This document shows positions 8,434 through 15,823 of a stretch of DNA of 27,686 nt, piece by piece (within the stretch, counting starts at the first letter, position 1; each line of letters begins with the position of its first letter). Origin of the DNA: Treponema sp. UBA1747 (lineage in GTDB: Bacteria > Spirochaetota > Spirochaetia > Treponematales > Treponemataceae); the NCBI GenBank assembly GCA_002315375.1, contig DCHR01000057.1:1-27686 (forward strand), in the 5' to 3' direction. The translations under genes were made by a program, and so were the position numbers. Below the pieces are notes generated by a model. The model worked only from the letters and a program-made list of their open reading frames with translations, was not told the DNA's origin and did no database searches.

Positions 8434-9386
8434 TTTCGTACCTCCCGGGTTCTTGGATCAATTACGTTATACAGAACATCAACAATGAAATTCACTGTCA
8501 CTGTTATCACAGAAAGATATAAAACCAGTCCCTGAATCAGAGGAAAGTCGCGGCTTGTAATGGAAGTTGCAATCAGACGTCCTATTCCCGGAAGAGAAAA
8601 AACATTTTCAATGATAATACTTCCACCCAGGATGTCTGTTACAATAAGGCCCAGAGTAGTTACGACACAAATCAGGCTGTTTCTGAGAATATGAACAAAA
8701 ACAATTCTTCCTGTACTTAAACCTTTGCTTCGTGCAGTGCGCACATAATCCAGACTTTTCTGCATTGTAAAATCTGTTTTCAGATAACGGGCCAGAATGG
8801 CGCTGGATCCAAACGAAAGGGACAGGGATGGCAGGAAAAGTGTCCTTAGGTTTTCCACAGGGTCCTTAAAAAACGGAACATACCCCATTGAAGGGAAAAT
8901 ATTCAGAAGGACTGTAAAAATCATTATCAAAAGGATTGCAGTACAGAAGCCGGGAGTCGAAAGCCAGATCTGATCGAATATTTCCAGAAATTTAACCGAT
9001 TTCTTCCGCGAAAACTGCCCCATCAGAAGTCCCAGAGGCAGACCTATCAAAACTGTAAGAATAAGAGAATAAAGACCCAGAGAAAGAGTTACGCCGAAGG
9101 CTTTTGAAATAATTACTGAAACTTTCTGGCTGTAACGGTAAGAATAACCAAGATTTCCCTTCAAAACCCCGGCAATCCAGGAAATATATCTGGTAAAAAG
9201 CGGCTGGTCCAGATGGAATTCTGCTTCCAGCGCCTGAATCTGCGCTGTATCCGCATCCGGACCAAGTATAGCCAGGGCAGGATTCCCCGGCAGGATATTG
9301 AACGTAAAAAATGTAATAAGGGTTACAAGAAAAATCGTAATCAGGAGACCTGAAATTTTTTTAATGTAAAAATTCGCCTTATTCAT
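8430..9386 (-). CDS. oppB: Oligopeptide/dipeptide-type ABC importer, permease 1 (OppB/DppB)
   Basis: A 318-residue inner-membrane permease with about six membrane segments. It shows the typical N-terminal helix with FNILPGNPA, the periplasmic LDQPLFTRYISWI stretch, the EAA loop (DYVRTARSKGLSTGRIVFVHILRNS) and the C-terminal ENVFSLPGIGRL motif. ATG 9386 is 21 nt after the oppA stop. Unlike oppA, oppC and oppF it has no Shine-Dalgarno sequence; a perfect TATAAT stands 8 nt before the ATG. The gene could therefore be read both from the oppA transcript and from an internal, nearly leaderless promoter. Confidence 0.93.
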   Translation of the reverse strand: MNKANFYIKKISGLLITIFLVTLITFFTFNILPGNPALAILGPDADTAQIQALEAEFHLDQPLFTRYISWIAGVLKGNLGYSYRYSQKVSVIISKAFGVTLSLGLYSLILTVLIGLPLGLLMGQFSRKKSVKFLEIFDQIWLSTPGFCTAILLIMIFTVLLNIFPSMGYVPFFKDPVENLRTLFLPSLSLSFGSSAILARYLKTDFTMQKSLDYVRTARSKGLSTGRIVFVHILRNSLICVVTTLGLIVTDILGGSIIIENVFSLPGIGRLIATSITSRDFPLIQGLVLYLSVITVTVNFIVDVLYNVIDPRTREVRK

Positions 9387-9394
9387 TTGTTACT

Positions 9395-9400
9395 ATTATA
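9395..9400 (-). promoter_or_regulatory. Candidate internal -10 in front of oppB
   Basis: TATAAT on the minus strand in the 21-nt gap between oppA and oppB, 8 nt from ATG 9386. A weak -35-like TTACTA lies 17 nt farther upstream inside the end of oppA. A small GAGT/ACTC hairpin sits in the same gap. Confidence 0.3.
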
Positions 9401-9407
9401 GAGTTTT

Positions 9408-10913
9408 TTACTCAAAATAGTAACTTGAAAGATCATAGAATACTACAGGATAGCAAATATAACCTTTAACATTTTTCTGTGTCAGAACTGCATTGTTTGG
9501 ATCACAGATAAATACTGCAGGTGCATCTTCTGCCAAATATTTCTGACATTCCTTATATTTAGCTGTCTGTTCTTCCTGAGTCAAAGCACTGAAAGCTTCA
9601 TCAAAAGCTTTGTCAAATGCAGGATTTTTATAGTTCACGAAGTTTCGTTTGTATGTTGAATAATAACGTCTCAAAATGTTACTTGGTTCCAGCTTTCCGC
9701 CAAAGGCGATTACCGAAGTTTCATAATCCTTCTGTGTGTAAACACGGCTGAGCCAGGTGGTCCATTCAATTCCTTCGATTTTTGCTTTGATTCCAATCTG
9801 TGCCAGGTTGTTCACAATTACCTGAGCTGTATCCATATGAGCCTGGTAATTTGAAGGAACAGTTATTGTCATTTCAAAACCGTCGGCATAACCTGCTTCT
9901 GCCAGGAGAGCCTTTGCTTTTTCCAGGTCGTAAGGATTTTCGTTTACAAGCTGATCGTTGTAATAACTTTTCATAATCGGAGAAAAGTTCGAGTACAGCT
10001 CTGTTGCACTTGAATCCATAACACCTTCGATGATTTCCTTCTTGTTTACGGCCATAGAAATTGCTTTACGAACACGAACATCATCATATGGCTTTACCAG
10101 ATTGTTCATGGCCAGAATCTGAACCATGTTCTGTGGTGTGTTAATAAGGTTGAAATTAGCAGCCATTGCTTTTGCAGTTCCCGGTGTAAGAAGCTGGGCA
10201 ACATCAATCTGTTTTGAACTGAGGGCGCTGAGTGTTGCACTTTCATTTGTCATTACATAAAGTTCAACAGTCTTGATTTTTCCTTTGCGTGCTTTGTTCC
10301 AGTAATCATCATTTTTTTCCAGAACAACTTTCTGATGGATGTCGTAAGAAACAAACTTGTAAGGACCAGAACCGATGATAGGGTCATCTGCGGTTGCACC
10401 GTCTTTTACAATCGAGCAGGTTGCACAAAGATTTACGAATTCACTTGAAGGTGATTTAAGAGTAATAACTACAACTCCGGCAGAAGGGGCTTCTACAGAA
10501 GAAATGATAGCCATGCTGTCATTTGTGATTGTATATCCGTCCAGACCTGCCAGATTTTTGTAAGTATAAACAACATCCTTTTCCGAAAGAGGAGTTCCGT
10601 CATGAAATTTGATGCCGCTTTCAAGGTCGAATGTATATGTAAGTCCGTCTTCTGAAACTGTCCACTTTTTTGCAACAGCAGGAATTATTTTTCCGTCTGC
10701 ATCAAAAAAAGTAATGGAATCATAAATATTATAAAGAATTGCCTTTGTATCAGAACTTGAAGCCTTCCATGGAAAAAAAGCATCCGGTTCCGATGAAATA
10801 CTGATTTTAATTACTTCCTGTGAAACTTTTTTTCCTCCGCAGGATGCAAAAAAAGCTCCAGCAAGACAAATTACCAGAGCTGAAACAAGAAATCTGAGTT
10901 TTTTCACAATCAT
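9408..10913 (-). CDS. oppA: Extracellular solute-binding lipoprotein, family 5 (OppA/DppA type)
   Basis: A 501-residue substrate receptor of the importer. Signal peptide with lipobox FASC (Cys25), so anchored by lipid in the periplasm. Family-5 features are clear: SSEPDAFFPW near 40, the WTVSEDGLTYTFDLESGIKFHDGTPL block near 85-105, ADDPIIGSGPYKF in the middle, and DVRVRKAISMAVNKKEII before the C-terminal lobe. Family-5 receptors bind peptides, but also nickel, glutathione or oligosaccharides. The residues do not let me decide; the GH43 gene next door makes an oligosaccharide conceivable, a peptide remains the default. ATG 10913 has GGGAG 6 nt upstream; GTG 10907 is an alternative. First gene of the operon. 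Confidence 0.93.
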   Translation of the reverse strand: MIVKKLRFLVSALVICLAGAFFASCGGKKVSQEVIKISISSEPDAFFPWKASSSDTKAILYNIYDSITFFDADGKIIPAVAKKWTVSEDGLTYTFDLESGIKFHDGTPLSEKDVVYTYKNLAGLDGYTITNDSMAIISSVEAPSAGVVVITLKSPSSEFVNLCATCSIVKDGATADDPIIGSGPYKFVSYDIHQKVVLEKNDDYWNKARKGKIKTVELYVMTNESATLSALSSKQIDVAQLLTPGTAKAMAANFNLINTPQNMVQILAMNNLVKPYDDVRVRKAISMAVNKKEIIEGVMDSSATELYSNFSPIMKSYYNDQLVNENPYDLEKAKALLAEAGYADGFEMTITVPSNYQAHMDTAQVIVNNLAQIGIKAKIEGIEWTTWLSRVYTQKDYETSVIAFGGKLEPSNILRRYYSTYKRNFVNYKNPAFDKAFDEAFSALTQEEQTAKYKECQKYLAEDAPAVFICDPNNAVLTQKNVKGYICYPVVFYDLSSYYFE

Positions 10914-10922
10914 TCCTTTCTC

Positions 10923-10937
10923 CCGGCCTTCAGCCGG
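10923..10937 (-). promoter_or_regulatory. Small hairpin in the oppA leader next to the ribosome site
   Basis: CCGGC and GCCGG form a 5-bp GC stem with a 5-nt loop. Its downstream arm touches the GGGAG ribosome site of oppA (10924-10920), so it could modulate translation. The rest of the 125-bp gap to GH43 is AT-rich; I cannot assign a promoter with confidence. A loose palindrome TGACA-N13-TGTCA spans 10980-11002. Confidence 0.35.
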
Positions 10938-11038
10938 AATAAATTTAATTAATAAAATATATCAAATTAAGAAAGATAGTGACAGTATTTCTAAAAATGT
11001 CAGAATACATTTTTCCTATAAATAACAATAGTTTTAAC

Positions 11039-12646
11039 CTATTGAACCCTGAAACTTCGGAACCTTCCAGTTCCTCCGCTTTCTTCCTGGCTGTAGACAA
11101 AAAGTGCTGCACGAACTCCGCAGAAATGGTCCAGCATAAAACGCAGTTTATGTGATTTTCCAATCTGCTTCCATTCGCCCTCTCCCTGGCGCCACCAGAA
11201 AGTAACCTCATCTTTCAGATTCACAAAATTAAAATCCAGTTTCACTTCACAAAGATTTCCGTCGATTTCAATTTCATCTGTAATTTTGTCAGGATTTCTG
11301 TTATTACGGTTTGGTTCAATTTTTCCGTCAGGATAATTTGTTTCCCCGCGAACCACATATGTCTTTCCGTTTTTCTTTGTAAGACCTACAAAACCGTAGC
11401 AGCTTTCAAAAGCTCCTAATCCCATTACATCGCCGTCTTTAAGTTCGGAAGCATCAACGGTAACACTTGTTTCTGGCTTTGGACCAACTACACGCTGAGT
11501 CAATGTGTTGCGGGCAGTAACCAGATTCTGCTTTCTGTATTCCGTTCTGATGCACAAAGCCTTATCTTCAATCCACCAGTTTTCATCATTTGGAATGTGA
11601 TTCCATTCCCAGGCAGATTTCAATTTAGGATGGCTTTCTGAATAATCAAAATCATCATTCTGAGCCAGAGGTTCATATTTATATCCGGGATTAAAATCCT
11701 TTACTTCAAGAGATTTTGGGGCTTTTCCGTTTATTCCGAAAACCGGATATCCGTCTTCTCTAAAAGTAACGGGAACCAGACAAGGCATTCGTCCCTGTGC
11801 ACCGTGATCCTGGAACAGCACTCCGTACCAGTCTCCGTCAGGAGTATCTAAAATGCCGCCCTGAGCAACACCGGCTCCGAATTCACCCATATCATGACAA
11901 AGAACATCGCCGCCTTTCCATTCGCCCTTCAAATCCTCTGTCATGAAAACTGCTTCAGTTCTCATTTTTCCTTTAGGCCAGTGAATAAGAGTCAAAAGAT
12001 ATTTTCCGTTTACTTTATAAAGGTGACTTCCCTCGTATCCCAACGGAATTTCATCACTGTCCCGAAGAACAACCTTATCCAGGCCTCCGGCTTTTGGACC
12101 ATCCAGATTTTCAGAAAGCTCTGTAATATGGATTTCCCTGTTTCCATGAACCACATAAGCCCGGCCGTCGTCATCAAAGAAAAGTCCCGGGTCATAATAA
12201 AAGCCTGCTATTTTCTTCTGAGTCCATGGGCCTTCAGCATTGTCTGCTGTGTAAAGATATGAACAGTGAGTGTCGTTTGCGATATGAAGAATATAAAATT
12301 TCCCGTTGTAATACTTCAGCGATGGAGCCCACATTCCGGAACCATAAATATTCTTTCCTTTTTCCATGCGGGCCGGACCATAATCTTCCAGTTTATTATA
12401 CACGTGTCCTGCTACTTCCCAGTCAGCCAGATTATAGGAACGCATAATAATTGCGCCAGGCATAAAATGCATGGTTGTTGATACCATGTAAAAAGTATCA
12501 TTTACACGAATTACATCCGGATCCGGCATATCAGAATAAATCACCGGGTTAACAGCTGTTTTAACAGATTTTGACATACAAAAAGCCCCTTCAGACACGA
12601 AATTCAGCAGAATCGCTGTACAAGCAAAAAGTTTTAATCGCTTCAT
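11039..12646 (-). CDS. Secreted glycoside hydrolase family 43 (beta-xylosidase/alpha-L-arabinofuranosidase type)
   Basis: A 535-residue enzyme. An N-terminal signal peptide (hydrophobic to about residue 22, AFC) suggests export; the Cys at 23 might even be lipidated, though the context is poor. The five-bladed propeller of GH43 spans about 30-320. The three catalytic acids can be placed: base Asp42 in PDPDVIR, pKa-modulating Asp152 in YYDPGLFFDDDG, and acid Glu205 in GYEGSHLYK. The segment from about 330 on (WEWNHIPNDENWW to the end) is the beta-sandwich found at the C-terminus of many long GH43 enzymes. It likely releases xylose or arabinose from plant xylan side chains; exact specificity cannot be read. 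No ribosome site; an extended -10 stands 6 nt before ATG 12646, overlapped upstream by a palindromic operator. Confidence 0.92.
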   Translation of the reverse strand: MKRLKLFACTAILLNFVSEGAFCMSKSVKTAVNPVIYSDMPDPDVIRVNDTFYMVSTTMHFMPGAIIMRSYNLADWEVAGHVYNKLEDYGPARMEKGKNIYGSGMWAPSLKYYNGKFYILHIANDTHCSYLYTADNAEGPWTQKKIAGFYYDPGLFFDDDGRAYVVHGNREIHITELSENLDGPKAGGLDKVVLRDSDEIPLGYEGSHLYKVNGKYLLTLIHWPKGKMRTEAVFMTEDLKGEWKGGDVLCHDMGEFGAGVAQGGILDTPDGDWYGVLFQDHGAQGRMPCLVPVTFREDGYPVFGINGKAPKSLEVKDFNPGYKYEPLAQNDDFDYSESHPKLKSAWEWNHIPNDENWWIEDKALCIRTEYRKQNLVTARNTLTQRVVGPKPETSVTVDASELKDGDVMGLGAFESCYGFVGLTKKNGKTYVVRGETNYPDGKIEPNRNNRNPDKITDEIEIDGNLCEVKLDFNFVNLKDEVTFWWRQGEGEWKQIGKSHKLRFMLDHFCGVRAALFVYSQEESGGTGRFRSFRVQ

Positions 12647-12652
12647 GAAAAC

Positions 12653-12658
12653 ATTATA
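12653..12658 (-). promoter_or_regulatory. Extended -10 of the GH43 gene (leaderless geometry)
   Basis: TGTTATAAT on the minus strand (TGn plus a perfect TATAAT), with 6 nt to ATG 12646. Transcription should begin at or within a base of the start codon. GTTAAA, 18 nt upstream and within the palindrome, is a possible -35. Confidence 0.65.
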
Positions 12659-12668
12659 ACATAAGTTA

Positions 12669-12682
12669 GTTAAACGTTTAAC
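12669..12682. promoter_or_regulatory. Palindromic operator over the GH43 promoter, LacI-family-like
   Basis: GTTAAACGTTTAAC is a perfect 14-bp palindrome with a central CG, the pattern typical of LacI/CcpA-type operators. It lies 10 bp upstream of the -10, over the -35 region, where a bound repressor would block polymerase. No regulator gene is present in the window. Confidence 0.6.
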
Positions 12683-12730
12683 AAAAATTTCTCTTTATTT
12701 TACCTTTTGAGACAGGCTTTTTCCACCGGT

Positions 12731-13765
12731 TTATGCCAGGACTTTTTTCTTTGCCTCTTCCAATGCTGAAATAACTTTGTCACACCAGGCATCAAATTCA
12801 GGATCTTCAACCTGACATTCTTTGTGACTCAGAACATAATCCAGAGTTTTACGAACTCCCTGTTCAAAACGAATGTTCATAGCAAGTCCGGGAACTGCAC
12901 GCTTAAGCTTTGTATTATCAAAAACAACAGTATTTGCTTTGTCTCCAATCAGGCCGCCAGTAAAATCATAGTGACTTGCAGCTGCCAGGAATTCAGAACT
13001 TACATGAACGGCTTTAAGTTCAACTCCCAGAACATCGGCAATTGTCTGATAAATCTGATTCCAGGTTAAAGACTCATCATTTGTAATCTGATAATTTTCA
13101 CCCACTGCGTGAGCATTACCCATAAGCCCGATAAAACCCTTTGCAAAATCTTCATTAAAGGTCATGTGCCACAGGCTTGTTCCGTCTCCATGGATAATGA
13201 CTGGTTTTCCTTCCAGCATCCGTTTGATTACCTGCCAGCTGCCTTTGTCACCGTGAACTCCCAATGGAACATTGCGAACATCATAAGTATGACTTGGACG
13301 GATGATTGTTACAGGGAAACCTTCATTGCGGTATTTTTCCATGAGGAAATCTTCACAGGCAATTTTGTTGCGGGAATATTCCCAGTAAGGATTTGCCAGA
13401 GGTGTTCCTTCGGTAATTCTGAAATCCCCGATTGGTTTCTGGTAAGCCGAAGCCGAACTGATATACATAAACTGCTTTGTTTTTCCCTTGAACAGGCGGT
13501 AGTCCCGTTCCAGCTGAGGAACTACAAAGCCGATGAAATCACAGACAGTATCAAAAGTCAGATCACCCAAAGCAGCTTTTGCTTCTTCTTCATTATTAAT
13601 ATCTGCATGGATTTCTTTAATTCCGGCAGGAAGTTCAGAAGAACGGTTTCCCCGGTTCAAAAGATATAATTCCCATTCATCACTGTAATTCAGGGCCAGA
13701 CTTTTTGTAATGGCCATACTGATAGTGCCGGTGCCACCAATAAACAATGCTCTTCGTTTTGACAT
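12731..13765 (-). CDS. NAD(P)-dependent epimerase/dehydratase, extended SDR family
   Basis: A 344-residue Rossmann protein. The dinucleotide-binding motif FIGGTGTIS is at residues 8-16, the MYISSASAYQKP strand with the catalytic Ser/Thr region at 100-111, and the catalytic YxxxK at Tyr130-Lys134 (YSRNK). The C-terminal half has the substrate-domain traits of atypical sugar-nucleotide epimerase-like SDRs (RPSHTYD, YQITNDESLTWNQIYQTIADVLG). A role on a nucleotide sugar or similar metabolite is inferred; the substrate is unknown. Start ATG 13765 has GGGGA 5 nt upstream. It lies upstream of GH43 in the same direction, but GH43 has its own promoter. Confidence 0.88.
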   Translation of the reverse strand: MSKRRALFIGGTGTISMAITKSLALNYSDEWELYLLNRGNRSSELPAGIKEIHADINNEEEAKAALGDLTFDTVCDFIGFVVPQLERDYRLFKGKTKQFMYISSASAYQKPIGDFRITEGTPLANPYWEYSRNKIACEDFLMEKYRNEGFPVTIIRPSHTYDVRNVPLGVHGDKGSWQVIKRMLEGKPVIIHGDGTSLWHMTFNEDFAKGFIGLMGNAHAVGENYQITNDESLTWNQIYQTIADVLGVELKAVHVSSEFLAAASHYDFTGGLIGDKANTVVFDNTKLKRAVPGLAMNIRFEQGVRKTLDYVLSHKECQVEDPEFDAWCDKVISALEEAKKKVLA

Positions 13766-13837
13766 AAAAATCCCCGCGTTAAAAAAAATTGTTCACATAA
13801 ATTAAACATTTATTTAGCAAACATATGTAACACAAAA

Positions 13838-13947
13838 CAAATAACACTCACGCAATAACCAATGGAGGCCTCCCGCGGGTCCCCGTCGCTCGCTTCGCTC
13901 GACTCCTTGCCCACGGTTCTCCATTGTTTTTGCTCGCGTGTTATTTG
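13838..13947. repeat. Element A: 110-bp imperfect palindrome with GC-rich core
   Basis: The only notable content of the 310-bp gap 13766-14075. Outer arms CAAATAACAC (13838-13847) and GTGTTATTTG (13938-13947) are perfect inverted copies; inner arms CAATGGAG (13860-13867) and CTCCATTG (13919-13926) follow on the same axis. The GC-rich core has GCGGGTCC (13875-13882) and GCTCGCTTCGCTCG (13888-13901), both shared with other GC-rich elements here. Near-identical 14-mers TTCACATAAAT-T/C-AA flank it at 13792-13805 and 13968-13981. It looks like a miniature mobile palindromic repeat. I see no gene in the gap. Confidence 0.75.
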
Positions 13948-14075
13948 ATTTTTCTTCGCATAAGTTTTTCACATAAATCAATAACTGATTAATTTATATG
14001 TACCTTAATTCTAACACGGGGTTTTTAGAAAACTATAAATATATGAGTGGGGTTTATAACAAAAAAGGGTGGCGG

Positions 14076-15065
14076 TTACATTATTCCTACTACAATGCCG
14101 GCTACTACTATAAGGGCGCAGATGACTTTGTGAAGGATGTCTTTTTCTTTGAAAACAAACTTGCCGGCAAGGATTGCTACGATGACGCTGCTTTGTTTGA
14201 TGAGAGTCATTATGGTTACCTGGCTGTCTGCCATTCCGTTGGCAATGAAAAGAACTTTGTCCATAGAAATCAAACCGATGGCCAGCAGATAAATCCACAC
14301 GTTCTTCCAGACTGATCGGTCAATTTTTGCACGGGTAATCAGTGCGTAGAGGGCATAAAAAATCACCATGAAAAGTGTATACCAGAACTGAAGCTGGCTT
14401 GAATTCATTTCCTTCATGAGGATTTTATCCAAAAGCCCCGATACCGCATTCAATATGCAGGATAAAAAAGCCAGAAGAACAAAAAATGTAGTGTTTTGTA
14501 CAGACAAATTGCAGTTTTCGGGCAGTCCGGTTCCGTCCTGGACGGAACCGTCGCTACGTCCGCCCTTCCGCAGGGGACCTTCGGTCTCCCCTGCTCCATC
14601 CCTTCGGGACGCCACGGCGGGTCCGCCGGTGGCGGGGCTCCCATCGCTACTGCTCTTTTTCTTGAACGGGTTAAACTTTAAAAACAAAAGGCCGGCGCTT
14701 ACCAGTAAAAGCCCGATTCCCTTATTCATCGTCATAGTTTCACCTAGAACAAAAACTCCCAGCAGAGATGCAAAAATAACCCGGGATAAATCCAGAACCC
14801 CAATCAGACTCACAGGGAGTTTTTTAATGGCTTTGAAGCCTGCAATCCAGGCTACGAAAATTACAAAAGCTTTTACTGCAACCCAGAAATACTGGCGCGC
14901 AGTTAATCCCATGGCATTTGGAAGCTGAGGTGTGGCAATAATCAGAGAAATAAAAGTATAAATCAGAAGAACTTCTGTTACTGTATTTTTTTCCAGTGCC
15001 TTCTTTTTGAAAATTTCTCTGGCACCTTTTATCAGTCCGTAACAAAGAGTAAGCAGCATCCACAT
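14076..15065 (-). CDS. EamA/DMT-family membrane transporter with in-frame insertion
   Basis: A 329-residue integral membrane protein of the drug/metabolite transporter superfamily, built as two five-helix EamA halves. The first half ends near residue 137 with the typical GIGLLLVSAGLLFLKF helix; the second starts near 193 with TTFFVLLAFLSCILNAVSG. It probably exports or imports a small metabolite; the substrate is unknown. The linker between the halves is unusually long: residues about 138-184 are Gly/Ser/Pro/Arg-rich (SPATGGPAV, RRDGAGETEG, LRKGGRSDGS) and are encoded by a GC-rich palindromic element. Removing it gives a normal-length EamA protein. Start ATG 15065 lacks a ribosome site; a TATAAT stands 6 nt upstream. 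Confidence 0.88.
   Translation of the reverse strand: MWMLLTLCYGLIKGAREIFKKKALEKNTVTEVLLIYTFISLIIATPQLPNAMGLTARQYFWVAVKAFVIFVAWIAGFKAIKKLPVSLIGVLDLSRVIFASLLGVFVLGETMTMNKGIGLLLVSAGLLFLKFNPFKKKSSSDGSPATGGPAVASRRDGAGETEGPLRKGGRSDGSVQDGTGLPENCNLSVQNTTFFVLLAFLSCILNAVSGLLDKILMKEMNSSQLQFWYTLFMVIFYALYALITRAKIDRSVWKNVWIYLLAIGLISMDKVLFIANGMADSQVTIMTLIKQSSVIVAILAGKFVFKEKDILHKVICALIVVAGIVVGIM
14514..14655. repeat. Element B: GC-rich palindromic element inserted in frame in the EamA gene
   Basis: About 140 bp of sharply GC-rich DNA inside an AT-rich gene. It folds into at least three hairpins: perfect 10-bp arms at 14529-14538 and 14540-14549; GCAGGGGACC (14570-14579) with its near complement at 14583-14594; and CCACGGCGG (14612-14620) with CCGCCGGTGG (14623-14632). 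It carries GCGGGTCC (14617-14624), shared with elements A, C and D. Its boundaries are inferred from composition. Confidence 0.75.
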
Positions 15066-15071
15066 GCTTAC

Positions 15072-15077
15072 ATTATA
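15072..15077 (-). promoter_or_regulatory. Candidate -10 of the EamA gene (leaderless geometry)
   Basis: A perfect TATAAT on the minus strand with 6 nt to ATG 15065 and no ribosome site between. No clear -35. Confidence 0.5.
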
Positions 15078-15110
15078 GCGAAAAGCCGGATGTTTCGCAG
15101 AAGAGTGATT

Positions 15111-15512
15111 TTACCATATGAGCTGCAGACCGTTTTCTTCATACTGCTGGAATTTGGAATCCGCACTTAACAGAACCAAATTATTTCTTATAGCCTGCTG
15201 AATCAACATGCGGTCAAAAGGATCATGATGATCTTCTTTTATTGGAACAGTCCCAACACTTACATAATCATAAGGTTCAGGATTCAGAAGTTCAAAATCG
15301 AACTGTTCCGCAATATGGGGAAGATGAAGAATATTGATTTTTCCTAAATCCAGTTTTTTGGACTGATATTTTATAGCCATTTCCCAAAAACTGATAGGAC
15401 TTATGAAAACGCGATTATCTTCATTTGTAAGAATTTTCATAACTGATTTTGAAATCTTTTCTGGATTCATCATAAACCAGATAAATATATGAGTATCAAT
15501 TAAATATTTCAT
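15111..15512 (-). CDS. PIN-domain toxin, VapC-like RNase
   Basis: A 133-residue PIN-domain nuclease, toxin of a type II toxin-antitoxin pair. Expected acidic metal-binding residues are present: Asp6 in YLIDTHIFIW, Glu44 in SFWEMAIK, Asp97 and Asp100 in HDPFDRMLI, and Asp118 in LLSADSKF. These PIN proteins cleave RNA, often tRNA or rRNA; the target is unknown. I prefer ATG 15512 over GTG 15515, because AGGAGG (15523-15518) is 5 nt from the ATG but only 2 nt from the GTG. That ribosome site overlaps the antitoxin stop codon, a standard coupling arrangement. Confidence 0.92.
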   Translation of the reverse strand: MKYLIDTHIFIWFMMNPEKISKSVMKILTNEDNRVFISPISFWEMAIKYQSKKLDLGKINILHLPHIAEQFDFELLNPEPYDYVSVGTVPIKEDHHDPFDRMLIQQAIRNNLVLLSADSKFQQYEENGLQLIW

Positions 15513-15521
15513 CACATCCTC

Positions 15522-15776
15522 CTAGAGCAAGTCATCCATATTGTCAAAGAGGTTTTCAGGTGTAAATTCAAAATCTTCATCTTCCCAATAAGGACCATAA
15601 TCTTTATATAATCCGGGAATGCGTTTTTTCTTTTTTGGTTTTTCGTCGATTTTTGTAAACAAGGCTACAGGCTTTTTTGAACGCCCGTATAAAATTTGAA
15701 TTTCTTCCCCCTGAAGGACTTTATCCAGAACTGAGGAAAACTGTGCTTTGAAATCACCTACTGTCATCTGTGTCAT
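15522..15776 (-). CDS. Phd/YefM-type antitoxin
   Basis: An 84-residue partner of the PIN toxin. The N-terminal half (MTVGDFKAQFSSVLDKVLQGEEIQI, then GRSKKPVALF) is the Phd/YefM DNA-binding and dimerisation fold. The C-terminal half is basic then very acidic and aromatic (KKKKRIPGLYKDYGPYWEDEDFEFTPENLFDNMDDLL), the expected flexible toxin-neutralising tail. Antitoxins of this type repress their own operon; the inverted repeat immediately upstream is the likely binding site. No ribosome site precedes ATG 15776; a second in-frame ATG is at 15767. Confidence 0.88.
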   Translation of the reverse strand: MTQMTVGDFKAQFSSVLDKVLQGEEIQILYGRSKKPVALFTKIDEKPKKKKRIPGLYKDYGPYWEDEDFEFTPENLFDNMDDLL

Positions 15777-15782
15777 AAGCAG

Positions 15783-15820
15783 ATGCTAACTTTAAACTTG
15801 TCAAGTTGTCAAGTTTAAAG
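15783..15820 (-). promoter_or_regulatory. Promoter and autoregulatory operator of the toxin-antitoxin operon
   Basis: CTTTAAACTTG (15790-15800) and CAAGTTTAAAG (15810-15820) are perfect 11-bp inverted arms separated by 9 bp. A consensus TTGACA (minus strand, 15812-15807) lies in the palindrome and TAGCAT (15788-15783) 18 nt downstream is a fair -10, 6 nt before ATG 15776. An antitoxin-toxin complex bound here would cover the -35. Confidence 0.7.
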
Positions 15821-15823
15821 AAT

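Noticed and set aside
12660..12730. Terminator between the epimerase and GH43 genes
   Set aside because: No stem with a T-run is visible here; only the GH43 promoter/operator is supported.
13998..14315. Plus-strand open frame of 105 codons at the 3' end of the EamA gene
   Set aside because: Antisense to the last membrane helices of EamA; its Tyr/Asn-rich sequence reflects the reverse of hydrophobic codons.
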